A DNA stretch of 64,000 nt from Guptibacillus hwajinpoensis. Its GTDB lineage: Bacteria; Bacillota; Bacilli; Bacillales; Guptibacillaceae. The translations under genes and the position numbers were made by a program. How positions within the stretch are numbered: position 1 is the first letter of the stretch; each line of letters begins with the position of its first letter. This document shows positions 15,336-23,393 of the stretch, piece by piece. Location: positions 20,063 through 84,062 of the forward strand of contig NZ_LELK01000006.1 in the NCBI RefSeq assembly GCF_001039475.1. Reading direction: 5' to 3'. The notes below the pieces were generated by a model. That model was given only the letters and a program-made list of their open reading frames with translations. It did not search any database and had not been told where the DNA came from.

Positions 15336-16436
15336 TTACTTAATAATTTGTAACTCTTTCGGAAACTTTGTGAGCGTCTCGTATCCATTTTCTGTGACAA
15401 GTACATCATCTTCAATACGAACTCCGCCAACTTCAGGAAGATAGATACCCGGTTCAATTGTATACGTCATTCCTTTTTGAAGAAGGCTATCATTTTTCTC
15501 ACTCATCGAAGGATACTCATGTACTTCGATTCCAATGCCATGTCCAATTCGATGAGGGAAGTAGTCTCCATAACCAGCATCACTAATAACATTTCGAGCA
15601 GCTAGATCAATATCACCAAGACGCGTGCCAGGCTTAGAGATAGCTAGTGATTCGTTTTGTGCTTGTAACACTGTTTCATAAATTTCTTTTTGTTTCTCAT
15701 TAATAGTTCCGAAAGCAACCGTTCTAGTGATGTCTGAACAATAACCATTCAAAACGACACCAAGATCGAATAACACTAAGTCGCCTGTTTTCAGTTTACG
15801 CTGCCCTGGATTTCCATGAGGCTGGCCAGATTTCTCTCCAAATAGAACCATCGTAGAAAAAGACATTTCTCGAATTCCTTTTTTCTTCAATTCAAATTCA
15901 ATCGTCGCAAGAACTTCCATTTCAGTAACGCCTTCACGAAGAGCCGCTACTCCAGTTTGGACACCAAAATCAGCGAGCGATGCTGCTTCTCTTAGGATCT
16001 CTATTTCTTTCTCGTCTTTAATAAGGCGTAGTTCATTAAGCCCGAATTCTGCTGAATGGAACTTAAGCCCTGAGAATAGATTCTGAAGCTTTTCAACACG
16101 CTCATAAGCTAGTGTAGATTTTTCAATTGAAACTGATGAAGGACTTTGTATACCTCTTGCTTTCAATGCTTGATGTATAAAGTCAAACGGTTCTTCTGAA
16201 TCACTATATCCGATAATATCGTATCTCCAACCTGCATCACGTGCTTGCGATTCTTCCATACCCGGGCAGACTAGAAAAGGCTCATGATTCGGAATGACAA
16301 AAAGACCAAGCAGCCTTTCATGTGGCTCACAATGAAAGTTTGTTAAATAGAAAACATTTGATGGTGAATGAATAAAAGCAAAATCCTGATTCTGCTCAGT
16401 AAGCCACTCAGTAAATTTGGTTAAACGTTCGTTCAT
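15336..16436 (-). CDS. M24-family Xaa-Pro peptidase
   Basis: The 366-aa protein has a creatinase-like N-terminal domain (about 1-130) and a pita-bread M24 catalytic domain. The metal ligands are visible: D in LFDLGVVLNGYCSD (two Asp, about 222-235), H in RIGHGIGIEVHEYP (about 301-314), E in TIEPGIYLPEVGGVRIED (about 326-343; second Glu in the RIED). It cleaves Xaa-Pro dipeptides or N-terminal Xaa-Pro bonds, and is closest in layout to the PepQ/YkvY group. Start: ATG at 16436 behind AAAGGAT. Confidence 0.9.
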   Translation of the reverse strand: MNERLTKFTEWLTEQNQDFAFIHSPSNVFYLTNFHCEPHERLLGLFVIPNHEPFLVCPGMEESQARDAGWRYDIIGYSDSEEPFDFIHQALKARGIQSPSSVSIEKSTLAYERVEKLQNLFSGLKFHSAEFGLNELRLIKDEKEIEILREAASLADFGVQTGVAALREGVTEMEVLATIEFELKKKGIREMSFSTMVLFGEKSGQPHGNPGQRKLKTGDLVLFDLGVVLNGYCSDITRTVAFGTINEKQKEIYETVLQAQNESLAISKPGTRLGDIDLAARNVISDAGYGDYFPHRIGHGIGIEVHEYPSMSEKNDSLLQKGMTYTIEPGIYLPEVGGVRIEDDVLVTENGYETLTKFPKELQIIK

Positions 16437-16594
16437 AATAGCACATCCTTTTTCGATTACTTTAGCAACTAACTACCTGATAAGTAGTTTAATTTCATCA
16501 CTAGCTTATCATAAATAACTCAAACCCAACGCTAACAAAAACCCCGCTTATATTTAGTGGAGTTGCTACTGCAAGAATTTTTGTATAGATACCT

Positions 16595-16628
16595 CACTTA
16601 GCTGATTGGAGCGGAAATCAGCTAAGTG
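16595..16628. repeat. 13-bp perfect inverted repeat and partial MITE arm
   Basis: CACTTAGCTGATT and AATCAGCTAAGTG flank GGAGCGGA. The following bases up to 16690 repeat the right arm of the MITE family (ATTTATTCAATAATTGTTTC...), so a truncated or nested copy seems to adjoin copy 3. Confidence 0.6.
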
Positions 16629-16672
16629 TTGAGATTTATTCAATAATTGTTTCAAAAACAACAATCTTTCAT

Positions 16673-16878
16673 AAAGGCTCTTTTCTAAAAGATTGTTGTT
16701 TTGAAAGGATTTTCTTAAAAGAACCTGACTTCGCTAATTGGAGCGGAAGAATGCTCGACTCCTGCGGGACTAGCGGGACAGGTGAGACCCCGCAGGAGCG
16801 TTAGCGACGAGGAGCGCGGAAAGCGGGTAGGAGCGTAAATTGATCACCTATAGCAACAATGTCAACGAAAAGAGCCTT
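16673..16878. repeat. MITE-like dispersed repeat, copy 3
   Basis: AAAGGCTCTTTTCTAAAAG at the left, CAACGAAAAGAGCCTT at the right. The core ACTCCTGCGGGACTAGCGGG...GGTGAGACCCCGCAGGAG is in the opposite orientation to copy 1. Confidence 0.75.
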
Positions 16879-16886
16879 CTTAAACT

Positions 16887-17011
16887 ACAAAAAGGGCTGC
16901 CTACAATAGGCAGCCACTTTATTCAAACAACTGAGAAGAGGGAACTTCGCTTCGTTTGAGTTATGCAATTTGAACGTGTCGGGGAACACCATTCATGTTT
17001 ATCTTTCTGTA
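16887..17011 (-). ncRNA. Candidate Fur-regulated small RNA (FsrA-like), about 125 nt
   Basis: A complete transcription unit is visible on the minus strand: -35 TTGACT (17041-17046), 17-bp spacer, -10 TATCAT (17018-17023) inside a Fur box, and a strong terminator GGCTGCC/GGCAGCC plus T5 (16889-16915). The body has unpaired C-rich stretches (GTTCCCCGAC and GTTCCCTCTTCTC), the type used by B. subtilis FsrA to pair with ribosome sites. It also contains an 11-codon reading frame (MNGVPRHVQIA), so a leader peptide is an alternative. Sequence identity to FsrA was not tested. Confidence 0.55.
16889..16915 (-). terminator. Terminator of the Fur-regulated transcript
   Basis: A GGCTGCCTA/TAGGCAGCC hairpin is followed by CTTTTTG on the minus strand. 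Confidence 0.8.
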
Positions 17012-17013
17012 CT

Positions 17014-17032
17014 GATAATGATAATCTTTATC
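17014..17032. promoter_or_regulatory. Fur box over the small-RNA promoter
   Basis: GATAATGATAATCTTTATC differs from the classical Fur 19-mer by one base and covers the -10 of the minus-strand promoter. Confidence 0.8.
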
Positions 17033-17042
17033 AATTATAAAG

Positions 17043-17210
17043 TCAATACGATTTTCTATAAATGAATTGAGATGCTTTTTCTGGGCGACTTACTCTTTTC
17101 TTTTGCATATATCCACTTTTTATCGCTTCAGCTCTAAGGACGACCGCAAATGCACCGAATGAAAGAACCAAGATCAACAAGAACATTGAGATTTGTATGA
17201 TATCAATCAT
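17043..17210 (-). CDS. Small single-pass membrane protein of 55 aa, Fur-controlled
   Basis: The ATG at 17210 follows AGGTGTGAA, and the frame ends at TGA (17043). One hydrophobic helix (IIQISMFLLILVLSFGAFAVV, about residues 4-24) is followed by a basic cytoplasmic tail rich in K and R. No family is recognised. A second Fur box lies 49 bp upstream, so expression under iron starvation is likely. Its stop codon overlaps the -35 of the downstream small RNA, so the two may be read together. Confidence 0.65.
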   Translation of the reverse strand: MIDIIQISMFLLILVLSFGAFAVVLRAEAIKSGYMQKKRVSRPEKASQFIYRKSY

Positions 17211-17258
17211 TTCACACCTCTAATTCCAATAGTTTTCATTAGTATAGCACGCCTTAAT

Positions 17259-17277
17259 GATAATGAGAAGCATTATC
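17259..17277. promoter_or_regulatory. Fur box upstream of the 55-aa membrane protein
   Basis: GATAATGAGAAGCATTATC matches 17 of 19 positions of the classical Fur box and is nearly symmetrical. Confidence 0.75.
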
Positions 17278-17379
17278 ATTAAGAGAAACTTCTTAGTATC
17301 CAAGAACGTTTTGGTTGTGCAAGCGTTTTTATTACACTAATATGTTAGATGTACATACATACTTTTAGGAGGTAATTTA

Positions 17380-18282
17380 ATGCAACGTGTTGATATAACG
17401 AATGATTTATCGTTTTCCCGCATCATTCATGGTCTCTGGCGTCTTGCTGATTGGAAGCAATCAAGCGAAGAAACACACTCTCTAATTGAACATAACCTTG
17501 AACGCGGTATAACCACGTTTGATCATGCTGACTTATATGGAAGTTACGAATGTGAAGAGCTTTTTGGCAAAGCGCTTGCGCTTAAGCCTTCTCTTCGCGA
17601 TGAAATGGAAATTGTGACGAAATGCGGTATCGTAATTGAATCTCCAAATCGTCCAGCACATCAATCTCACCATTACAACACGAGCAAAGAGCATATTATC
17701 GCATCTACTGAACAATCACTGAAATCTCTAGGCATTGATCATATTGATGTTCTTTTGATTCATCGTCCGGATCCATTTATGGACCCTGAACAAGTTGCTG
17801 AAGCTTTTTCCTCTCTCAAACAAGAAGGTAAAGTTCGTCATTTCGGGGTTTCTAACTTTAAGGATCACCAATTTAATATGTTGCAATCTTATGTTGACCA
17901 GCCTTTAGTTACGAATCAAATTGAGCTATCTGCTTATAACCTGGAAAACTTTGAAGATGGTACCCTTAACCTATGTCAGGAAAAGCGAATGAAACCAATG
18001 GCATGGTCTCCTCTTGCAGGTGGACAAGTTTTCACTGCTAATGATGAGAAAGCCGTTCGTCTTCGTCAGACAGTTGAGAAAGTAGCATCTGAAATTGGTG
18101 CAGAAGGCATGGATCAAGTTCTTTACGCATGGCTATTAAATCATCCAGCAAACATAATGCCAATTGTAGGCTCAGGAAAACCTGAACGAATAGACAGCGC
18201 AATTGATGCATTAAATTACTCGTTAACACGCGACCAGTGGTTTGAAATTCTTACAAGCTCAATGGGATATGACATTCCATAA
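17380..18282 (+). CDS. Aldo/keto reductase (YdhF-like)
   Basis: The 300-aa NADPH-dependent reductase is a TIM barrel. The catalytic tetrad is recognisable: Asp in FDHADLYGSYECEE (about 47), Tyr in the same segment, Lys in IVTKCGI (about 77), and His in LIHRPDPF (about 125). The NADP phosphate contact is in GSGKPERI (about 266). It is closest to E. coli YdhF. Start: ATG at 17380 behind TTAGGAGGTAA. A plausible promoter is TTGTGC-17-TAATAT ending near 17342. Confidence 0.9.
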   Translation: MQRVDITNDLSFSRIIHGLWRLADWKQSSEETHSLIEHNLERGITTFDHADLYGSYECEELFGKALALKPSLRDEMEIVTKCGIVIESPNRPAHQSHHYNTSKEHIIASTEQSLKSLGIDHIDVLLIHRPDPFMDPEQVAEAFSSLKQEGKVRHFGVSNFKDHQFNMLQSYVDQPLVTNQIELSAYNLENFEDGTLNLCQEKRMKPMAWSPLAGGQVFTANDEKAVRLRQTVEKVASEIGAEGMDQVLYAWLLNHPANIMPIVGSGKPERIDSAIDALNYSLTRDQWFEILTSSMGYDIP

Positions 18283-18300
18283 ACTAACCACCTGTATTCA

Positions 18301-18328
18301 AAAGCATCTTCTCTAGAGAAGATGCTTT
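18301..18328 (+). terminator. Terminator of the aldo/keto reductase gene
   Basis: The perfect palindrome AAAGCATCTTCTCT/AGAGAAGATGCTTT is followed by ATTTC. Confidence 0.75.
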
Positions 18329-18393
18329 ATTTCTATTGATATGCTAAGACCTACTCCATTAATCAAACGTTTGTTTAACTTTCGTTTTCCCCT

Positions 18394-18423
18394 AAAAAAA
18401 ATCAGCACATTAACTGTGCTGAT
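18394..18423 (-). terminator. Terminator overlapping the doxX stop codon
   Basis: An ATCAGCACA/TGTGCTGAT hairpin with the TAA stop in its loop is followed by seven T on the minus strand. Confidence 0.8.
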
Positions 18424-18814
18424 CTATTTCTTTATTCTTATTTAGTAGCACCTCAGAGATGGCAAACTTCTTACTGCCTGTAAACGCCAGAATGAAAGAT
18501 AAGCCAAGTAGAGAAAGTGGGAATTCGTACCCACCAATTAACCCCATTTGAAACTTTACAAGTACAATAGCTCCGATCATCGTTAATCCAAGTAAAATGG
18601 CAGATGGCACGACGAAAATCCCTAGAATAAGAAAGGCTCCTCCGGCAGCTTCAATAATGGCTGTAGCGTAAGCAAGCCAAGCTGGCTGACCAATTTTTTC
18701 GAACATTGCAACCGTGCTCTCGATTCCGCCAAGCTTCTGTATGCCATGAGCCAACATAATGATACCAAGAGTCAATCTTCCTCCTAGTAATCCCCATTCA
18801 ATTTTTGATCCCAC
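18410..18814 (-). CDS. DoxX-family membrane protein
   Basis: The protein is about 134 aa with four hydrophobic helices. GRLTLGIIMLAHGIQKLGG near the N-terminus (R...H.. KL) and IEAAGGAFLILG are DoxX hallmarks. DoxX relatives act in membrane redox or oxidative-stress complexes; no substrate can be named. Start: a GTG at 18814 has GGGGTG six bases upstream; an in-frame GTG three codons earlier (18823) is the alternative. Its terminator sits across the stop codon. Confidence 0.83.
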   Translation of the reverse strand: MGSKIEWGLLGGRLTLGIIMLAHGIQKLGGIESTVAMFEKIGQPAWLAYATAIIEAAGGAFLILGIFVVPSAILLGLTMIGAIVLVKFQMGLIGGYEFPLSLLGLSFILAFTGSKKFAISEVLLNKNKEIDQHS

Positions 18815-18873
18815 TACGAACACCCCATTTTGTTGTTTCTTAGCTAACGTTTGGGAAGCTTATATGGATCACT

Positions 18874-19443
18874 TTATGCTTTAACTGGTTGTTGACTACT
18901 ATGTAATAACCTTGCTTGAACGAGTCGTCTACGCACCGTTACTCCTAACCAACTCGCAAGAAGTGCCTTAATGATACCGACGACCACAAAAGGATAAAAC
19001 CCAAAAGCAAATGCGTCATTCCAAGTTAACTCTGCAACAAATTTTAACTGAATCGTTCCAATACATAAGATCAACATCATAGCAAAGAGATTTGCAATAA
19101 TAGCGTTTACAAATGAAAAAGATGTCTTCTCAAGAATTAATCCTGTTACATAAGCTGCCGCAATAAAAGCAAAAATATATCCTCCTGTAGGTCCAAAAAG
19201 AACGCCTAGTCCCCCTTTTGCTTGAGCAAATACTGGTAAACCAATTGCTCCAAGTGCCGCATAACAAATCATACTTATTGCACCATAGCGGCTACCGAGA
19301 ATAGTAGCCGTTAAACCTACTGCTAATGTCTGACCGCTTATCGGAACAAGTGGTAGTGGAATTTCTACTTGAGCGAGAATTGCAGTTACTGCTGCAAAAA
19401 TTCCACATACGATCGTCATTCGAAGCTTATTTGCTTGCCTCAT
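18874..19443 (-). CDS. bioY: Biotin transporter S-component BioY
   Basis: The 189-aa membrane protein has about six helices and the BioY motif pattern: PISGQTLAVGLTATILGSRYGA (about 32-53), GLPVFAQAKGGLGVLFGPTGGYIFAF (about 68-93). It is the biotin-binding S-component of an energy-coupling-factor transporter; the ATPase module is not in this window. Start: ATG at 19443 behind a GGGGGGAGAG run. A BirA-type operator lies upstream, so biotin repression is expected. Confidence 0.93.
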   Translation of the reverse strand: MRQANKLRMTIVCGIFAAVTAILAQVEIPLPLVPISGQTLAVGLTATILGSRYGAISMICYAALGAIGLPVFAQAKGGLGVLFGPTGGYIFAFIAAAYVTGLILEKTSFSFVNAIIANLFAMMLILCIGTIQLKFVAELTWNDAFAFGFYPFVVVGIIKALLASWLGVTVRRRLVQARLLHSSQQPVKA

Positions 19444-19459
19444 TTCTCTCCCCCCCAAA

Positions 19460-19492
19460 AATGTTAACTACTTCATTTAATAAGTTAACATT
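19460..19492. promoter_or_regulatory. BirA operator upstream of bioY
   Basis: Arms AATGTTAAC and GTTAACATT are separated by 15 bp, the layout of Bacillus BirA boxes. It is 17 bp upstream of the bioY start. Confidence 0.8.
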
Positions 19493-19515
19493 AAAACAAA
19501 GGAAGAGAAAGGTTC

Positions 19516-20289
19516 TTATGGCATACTTTCATCAATCATCTCAAATCCTGGAATCATCTCAGATAATCTAACAATCACTGCCTCATCCTTAAAGATAGGG
19601 ATGTATTCGTTTAGCACCGCTACCATCTTCTCCCCTGCAATCCCTACGTGTCCAATGGCTATATGTGCTTCATGATCTTTCAGTCGTTCAGCTAGCTCTT
19701 GCGCTTTTCGACTCATATGTCGAAGCGTATAGACGTCATCAAAAAACAGTTCATTTTCAAGATACGGAACGCCAATTTGTTCTGCTAACGTTGGAATGAC
19801 ACTCTTGTCCGTTGTTTTACTATCAAGGTAGTAAAGACCTCTTTCTCTGCAGACCTCAAGAACAATTCTCATTACCCTCTCGTCGGCAGTTGCTTTGGAA
19901 CCCATATGATGGTTCATCCCAACCGCATGTGGCACCGCATCCACAGCATCATTAATTCGCTTCCTAATCTCACCATTCGATAAGTTTGTTGTAATAGCAC
20001 CTGGCCCAAGCCAGCTTTTCTTGCCTCTAAGTGGTTCCATTGGAACATGAACAATCACTTCATGCCCAAAGCTGTGAGCAAGTTTAGCATCACGCTCGGT
20101 TGTTTCGAGAAATGGCATAATCGCAACCGTTAATGTAACAGGAAGCTTTAGCATTTCTTCCGTTCCCCCCATGTTATTCCCAAAATCATCAATCACGATC
20201 GCAAGTTCCCTATCTTCTTTCATACGTTCAGCGGACACTTCATTTGGCAGGAATGTAATGAGCAATAGAATACAAAAGAACATTTTCAT
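19516..20289 (-). CDS. Divergent polysaccharide deacetylase, YibQ family, secreted
   Basis: The 257-aa protein has an N-terminal signal peptide (FFCILLLITFLPNEVSA, about 4-20). The fold belongs to the divergent polysaccharide deacetylases (YibQ): IVIDDFGNN (about 31-39), HVPMEPL (about 79-85), MNHHMGSKAT (about 124-133), YYLDSKTT (about 152-159). The Asp-Asp and His residues suit a metal-dependent carbohydrate hydrolase, but activity is not established for this group. Start: ATG at 20289, behind AAAGGAG at nine-base spacing. Confidence 0.87.
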   Translation of the reverse strand: MKMFFCILLLITFLPNEVSAERMKEDRELAIVIDDFGNNMGGTEEMLKLPVTLTVAIMPFLETTERDAKLAHSFGHEVIVHVPMEPLRGKKSWLGPGAITTNLSNGEIRKRINDAVDAVPHAVGMNHHMGSKATADERVMRIVLEVCRERGLYYLDSKTTDKSVIPTLAEQIGVPYLENELFFDDVYTLRHMSRKAQELAERLKDHEAHIAIGHVGIAGEKMVAVLNEYIPIFKDEAVIVRLSEMIPGFEMIDESMP

Positions 20290-20497
20290 CTATTTACGCT
20301 CCTTTCACTCCTTACCTTCCCCTACCTATAGTAGCTTAATGAATTTTCTATTGATATGGAAGAAATCCCCTACAAACGATGTGTTTTAACTAATTTCTTT
20401 TACTTCCTCTTCTAGAGAGAGGTTTTTCAGGAAGTAATCAAGGGCATAGTAAAGATAGACTACAAGAAAAGCATATTGATTTAAAGGAGAGACAACC

Positions 20498-21010
20498 ATG
20501 GAGAACAAATACATTCGTGAATCACGTGTCGTCAAAACAAGCCACGTATTCCCTGAAGCAACTAATAACCACAAAACTCTATTCGGCGGTCAGCTGATGC
20601 GCGACATTGATGACATCGCATCAATTGCAGCCATGCGTCATTGTCGAAGTGAAGTCGTAACAGCGTCAACGGACTCAGTAGATTTCCTTTATCCAATTAC
20701 ACCTGACGACTCTGTTTGTCTTGAAGCATATGTTACCTTTACCGGTAAATCTTCAATGGAAGTGTTCGTAAAAGTAATCGCCGAGCACCTCTTATCTGGC
20801 GAACGAAAAATTGGAGCAACAGCTTTCCTTACATTCGTTTCCCTTGATGAAAACAAAAAACCGCTGAGTGTTCCAAAAGTAATACCAGAAACCGAAGAAG
20901 AAAAAAACCTCCACCAAACAGCACCAGCCCGTGCAGAAAAACGCCGTGAACACCGTCAAGCAAGTAAAGAACTAGCCGGCCTCCTAACTACCCAAAAACC
21001 CTGGGAATAA
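20498..21010 (+). CDS. ykhA: Acyl-CoA thioesterase, YkhA-like hotdog protein
   Basis: The 170-aa single hotdog domain of the YciA/YkhA group hydrolyses acyl-CoA thioesters. N..TLFGGQLMRDIDDIASIAA (about 24-46) contains the conserved N..G.L..W/D region, followed by TASTDSVDFLYPI. The C-terminal tail is charged and disordered-looking. Start: ATG at 20498 behind AAAGGAGAG. The stop codon merges directly into a tandem repeat array (21010 on). Confidence 0.88.
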   Translation: MENKYIRESRVVKTSHVFPEATNNHKTLFGGQLMRDIDDIASIAAMRHCRSEVVTASTDSVDFLYPITPDDSVCLEAYVTFTGKSSMEVFVKVIAEHLLSGERKIGATAFLTFVSLDENKKPLSVPKVIPETEEEKNLHQTAPARAEKRREHRQASKELAGLLTTQKPWE

Positions 21011-21496
21011 CAAAAGCGGAAGTGCCCGTTTAGCCTCGACAAGCGTTGGAACCTTTTAAAAAGAACACGGTCTTTGTGTTCATTTTAAAAGGTGAAACGA
21101 TCGAGAGGCTGGGCACTGCAGCTGGATGATACAAAAGCAGAAGTGCCCCGGTAGGCCCGAAAAGCGCTGGAGCCTTATGTAAAGAACACGTTCTTTGTGT
21201 TCATTTCATAAGGTGAAGCGATCGAGGGACTGGGGCACTGCAGCTGGATGATACAAAAGCGGAAGTGCCCCGGTAGGCCCGAAAAGCGCTGGAGCCTTAT
21301 GAAAAGAACACGGTCTTTGTGTTCATTTCATAAGGTGAAGCGATCGAGGGACTGGGGCACTGCAGCTAGAAGATACAAAAGCGAAAGTGCCCGTTTAGCC
21401 TCGACAAGCGTTGAAGCCTTTTAAAAAGAACACGTTCTTTGTGTTCATTTCATAAGGTGAAGCGATCGAGGGACTGGGGCACTGCAGCTGGATGGA
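21010..21496. repeat. Four tandem 121-122-bp hairpin units
   Basis: Units start at 21010, 21131, 21253 and 21375, each with ACAAAAGC(g/a)(g/a)AAGTGCCC. Every unit is itself foldable: an inner stem CCTT(A/T)T..AAGAACAC / GTGTTCATTT..AAGG and an outer stem GTGCCC / GGGCAC. Units 2 and 3 are nearly identical; 1 and 4 share a variant 5' half (CGTTTAGCCTCGACAAGCG). No reading frame runs through them. Confidence 0.85.
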
Positions 21497-21533
21497 ACAA
21501 AAGCGACGGCCGAAGACGGCCGTCGCTTTTGTT
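21496..21533. terminator. Long perfect hairpin, shared terminator of ykhA and yisL
   Basis: AACAAAAGCGACGGCCG and its exact complement flank AAGA. T-rich arms on both strands make it a bidirectional terminator. Its first nine bases equal the first bases of each tandem unit. Confidence 0.8.
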
Positions 21534-21540
21534 CGTGTTA

Positions 21541-21879
21541 TTAATTAAATGAAATGAGATTATAACCAATTGCAAGAATAACAAGAAGTAAAACAATGGC
21601 CCCAATCCAGAATTTCTTCGTGGATTCAGAGCGTTTTCTACGCCCTACAATTACTTCCATAAATCCGATTAGCATAATAGCAAGGATACCTTTGAAAACA
21701 TATAAAAGTGGGAATCCGAGCATTACTAGCATACCAACCCCAGAAATAATCATAATTAGGTAGAATAAACGCTGAATCATCGGCGTGATTTTTTGTTTAG
21801 GGGCGAAGTAACTGACAACTAATAGTAGAACAAGGATCGCCCATGACCCCGCATGAGATTGTAGTAGAATATTGTACAT
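21541..21879 (-). CDS. yisL: UPF0344/YisL-family membrane protein
   Basis: The 112-aa protein has four hydrophobic helices. The N-terminal LQSHAGSWAILVLLLVVSYFAPKQK and the central MLVMLGFPLLYVFKGILAIMLIGFMEVIVGRRK match the YisL/DUF1516 family, of unknown function. Start: ATG at 21879 behind GAAGGGGAA. Confidence 0.9.
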   Translation of the reverse strand: MYNILLQSHAGSWAILVLLLVVSYFAPKQKITPMIQRLFYLIMIISGVGMLVMLGFPLLYVFKGILAIMLIGFMEVIVGRRKRSESTKKFWIGAIVLLLVILAIGYNLISFN

Positions 21880-22027
21880 TAATGTTCCCCTTCCAATTCT
21901 TTATGGTTATGACAATTGCCATACCTTAATAGTAGATAGGAAGTAGAACGGACACAAGTCCTAATATGAAATAGTCTCAAAAAATTTATGCTAATGTGAA
22001 CCTATAATGACTAATATAGTGAAAATA

Positions 22028-22197
22028 AAAGGCTCTTTTCTTAGACATTGTTGCTATTACTGTATAGCATTTGATTTCCGCTGCGGGATGCTCGCTTTCC
22101 GCGTGGCGGGCGGTGAGCCTCCTTCCGCTCCAATCAGCGAAGTGTGTTTTTTTATTCAATAATTATTTCAAAAGCAACGATCTTTTAGAAAAGAGCC
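22028..22197. repeat. MITE-like dispersed repeat, copy 4 (shortened core)
   Basis: AAAGGCTCTTTTC...TAGACATTGTTGCTAT at the left; TCAAAAGCAACGATCTTTTAGAAAAGAGCC at the right. The core is in the orientation of copy 1 but lacks its central hairpin. Confidence 0.75.
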
Positions 22198-22201
22198 AAA
22201 T

Positions 22202-22230
22202 AAAAAAAGAAGCTCCAGCATGAGCTTCTC
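22202..22230 (-). terminator. Terminator of the mannitol operon
   Basis: A GAAGCTC/GAGCTTC stem is followed by TTTTTTT on the minus strand, 15 bp after the mtlD stop. Confidence 0.8.
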
Positions 22231-22244
22231 TTTCAGCAGATCAA

Positions 22245-23393
22245 CTACTTCATTTCCTCAAAATGTTTCATAATGATTTGGAATAGCTGATCTCCCTCTT
22301 GAATTTCTGTAAACGAAGTAATGGCATTTGTAATTCCATCTTCTTTAATCTTATTTTGGATTGTTGCAGCTTCTTCATCATTTTGTGGATCAAATAGCAA
22401 TGCTGCTGCAATTCCTTTTGCGAGATATGTTGGTTCTTTGTTTAACTCAACAAGCTGTCTAGCTGGCCCTACTAGTCGATCGTTAGGCCCGAGTTTACGA
22501 ATTGGAGCACGCCCTACACGAGTAACTTCATCTACAAGATGTGGATTCAGAAAGCGGCTAAGGATCTTTGTAATATAAGCATCGTGCTTACTAGACTCAA
22601 AACCGTGCTTTTGTTGTAATAACTCTCCAGTTTCTTCTAAGGCTTTTTTCACATCAGAGTAAATACCTTTATCCTCAAGTGCTTCCTTTATCGTGTTAGT
22701 TCCCGCTTGATAACCAAGGTAAGCTGTTATGGCATGCCCTGTATTGACAGTAAAAAGCTTTCTCTCAATATAAGGAGCAAGATCATTCACATACGTCAGT
22801 CCAGCAATATCAGGAACGTGACCTATCATCATCGTTTGGTCAACTACCCATTCGTAGAAAGGTTCGACCGCTACCTTTAATGGGTCTTCATGTGATTGAT
22901 TCGGTACTATTCGATCTACCGCTGCATCTGGGAAGCCGGCATACTCATTAAGAGATTCTCGCTCAGCTTCATTCATCTTCTCTGCAACTGCATCCTTAAG
23001 TAACGAGCTTCCACCAATCATATTTTCACATGCAATAAAGTTAACTGGATCTTTTCCTGCTACCATTCGTTTCGCAATACCCTCTTTAATAACTGAGGAG
23101 ATAAGCTTAAGAACGGTTGGACCAACTGCAGTTGTAATTAAATCAGCTTCAGCAATAGCATCTACAACAGCTTCAGGATTCTTCTGACTATTGATCCCTC
23201 TTACACCATCCACTGTGATTTGTTCACTTTCCTCACCAAGAATCTCGACAGTATAACGATTACGCTTATTCAGTTCATCAATGACTGTTTCATTGATATC
23301 TACGAAGCATACTTCATATCCTGCTTGAGAAAGAAGCTTTCCAATAAAGCCCCTTCCTATATTTCCAGCTCCAAAATGAACAGCTAGCATCAT
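22245..23393 (-). CDS. mtlD: Mannitol-1-phosphate 5-dehydrogenase
   Basis: The 382-aa long-chain polyol dehydrogenase converts mannitol-1-phosphate to fructose-6-phosphate with NAD+. The cofactor motif is HFGAGNIGRGFIG (about 6-18); catalytic Lys lies in the TVNTGHAITAYLGYQAG segment (about 217-233), where NTGHA is typical. It overlaps the mtlF stop codon, so the two are translated together. It is the last gene of mtlA-mtlR-mtlF-mtlD. Confidence 0.95.
   Translation of the reverse strand: MMLAVHFGAGNIGRGFIGKLLSQAGYEVCFVDINETVIDELNKRNRYTVEILGEESEQITVDGVRGINSQKNPEAVVDAIAEADLITTAVGPTVLKLISSVIKEGIAKRMVAGKDPVNFIACENMIGGSSLLKDAVAEKMNEAERESLNEYAGFPDAAVDRIVPNQSHEDPLKVAVEPFYEWVVDQTMMIGHVPDIAGLTYVNDLAPYIERKLFTVNTGHAITAYLGYQAGTNTIKEALEDKGIYSDVKKALEETGELLQQKHGFESSKHDAYITKILSRFLNPHLVDEVTRVGRAPIRKLGPNDRLVGPARQLVELNKEPTYLAKGIAAALLFDPQNDEEAATIQNKIKEDGITNAITSFTEIQEGDQLFQIIMKHFEEMK

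Noticed and set aside
21010..21496. CRISPR array
   Set aside because: The 122-bp units are repeated whole, with no short-repeat/unique-spacer alternation.
22028..22197. Insertion sequence remnant with transposase
   Set aside because: No transposase-like frame occurs in any copy; only inverted ends and a non-coding core are present.
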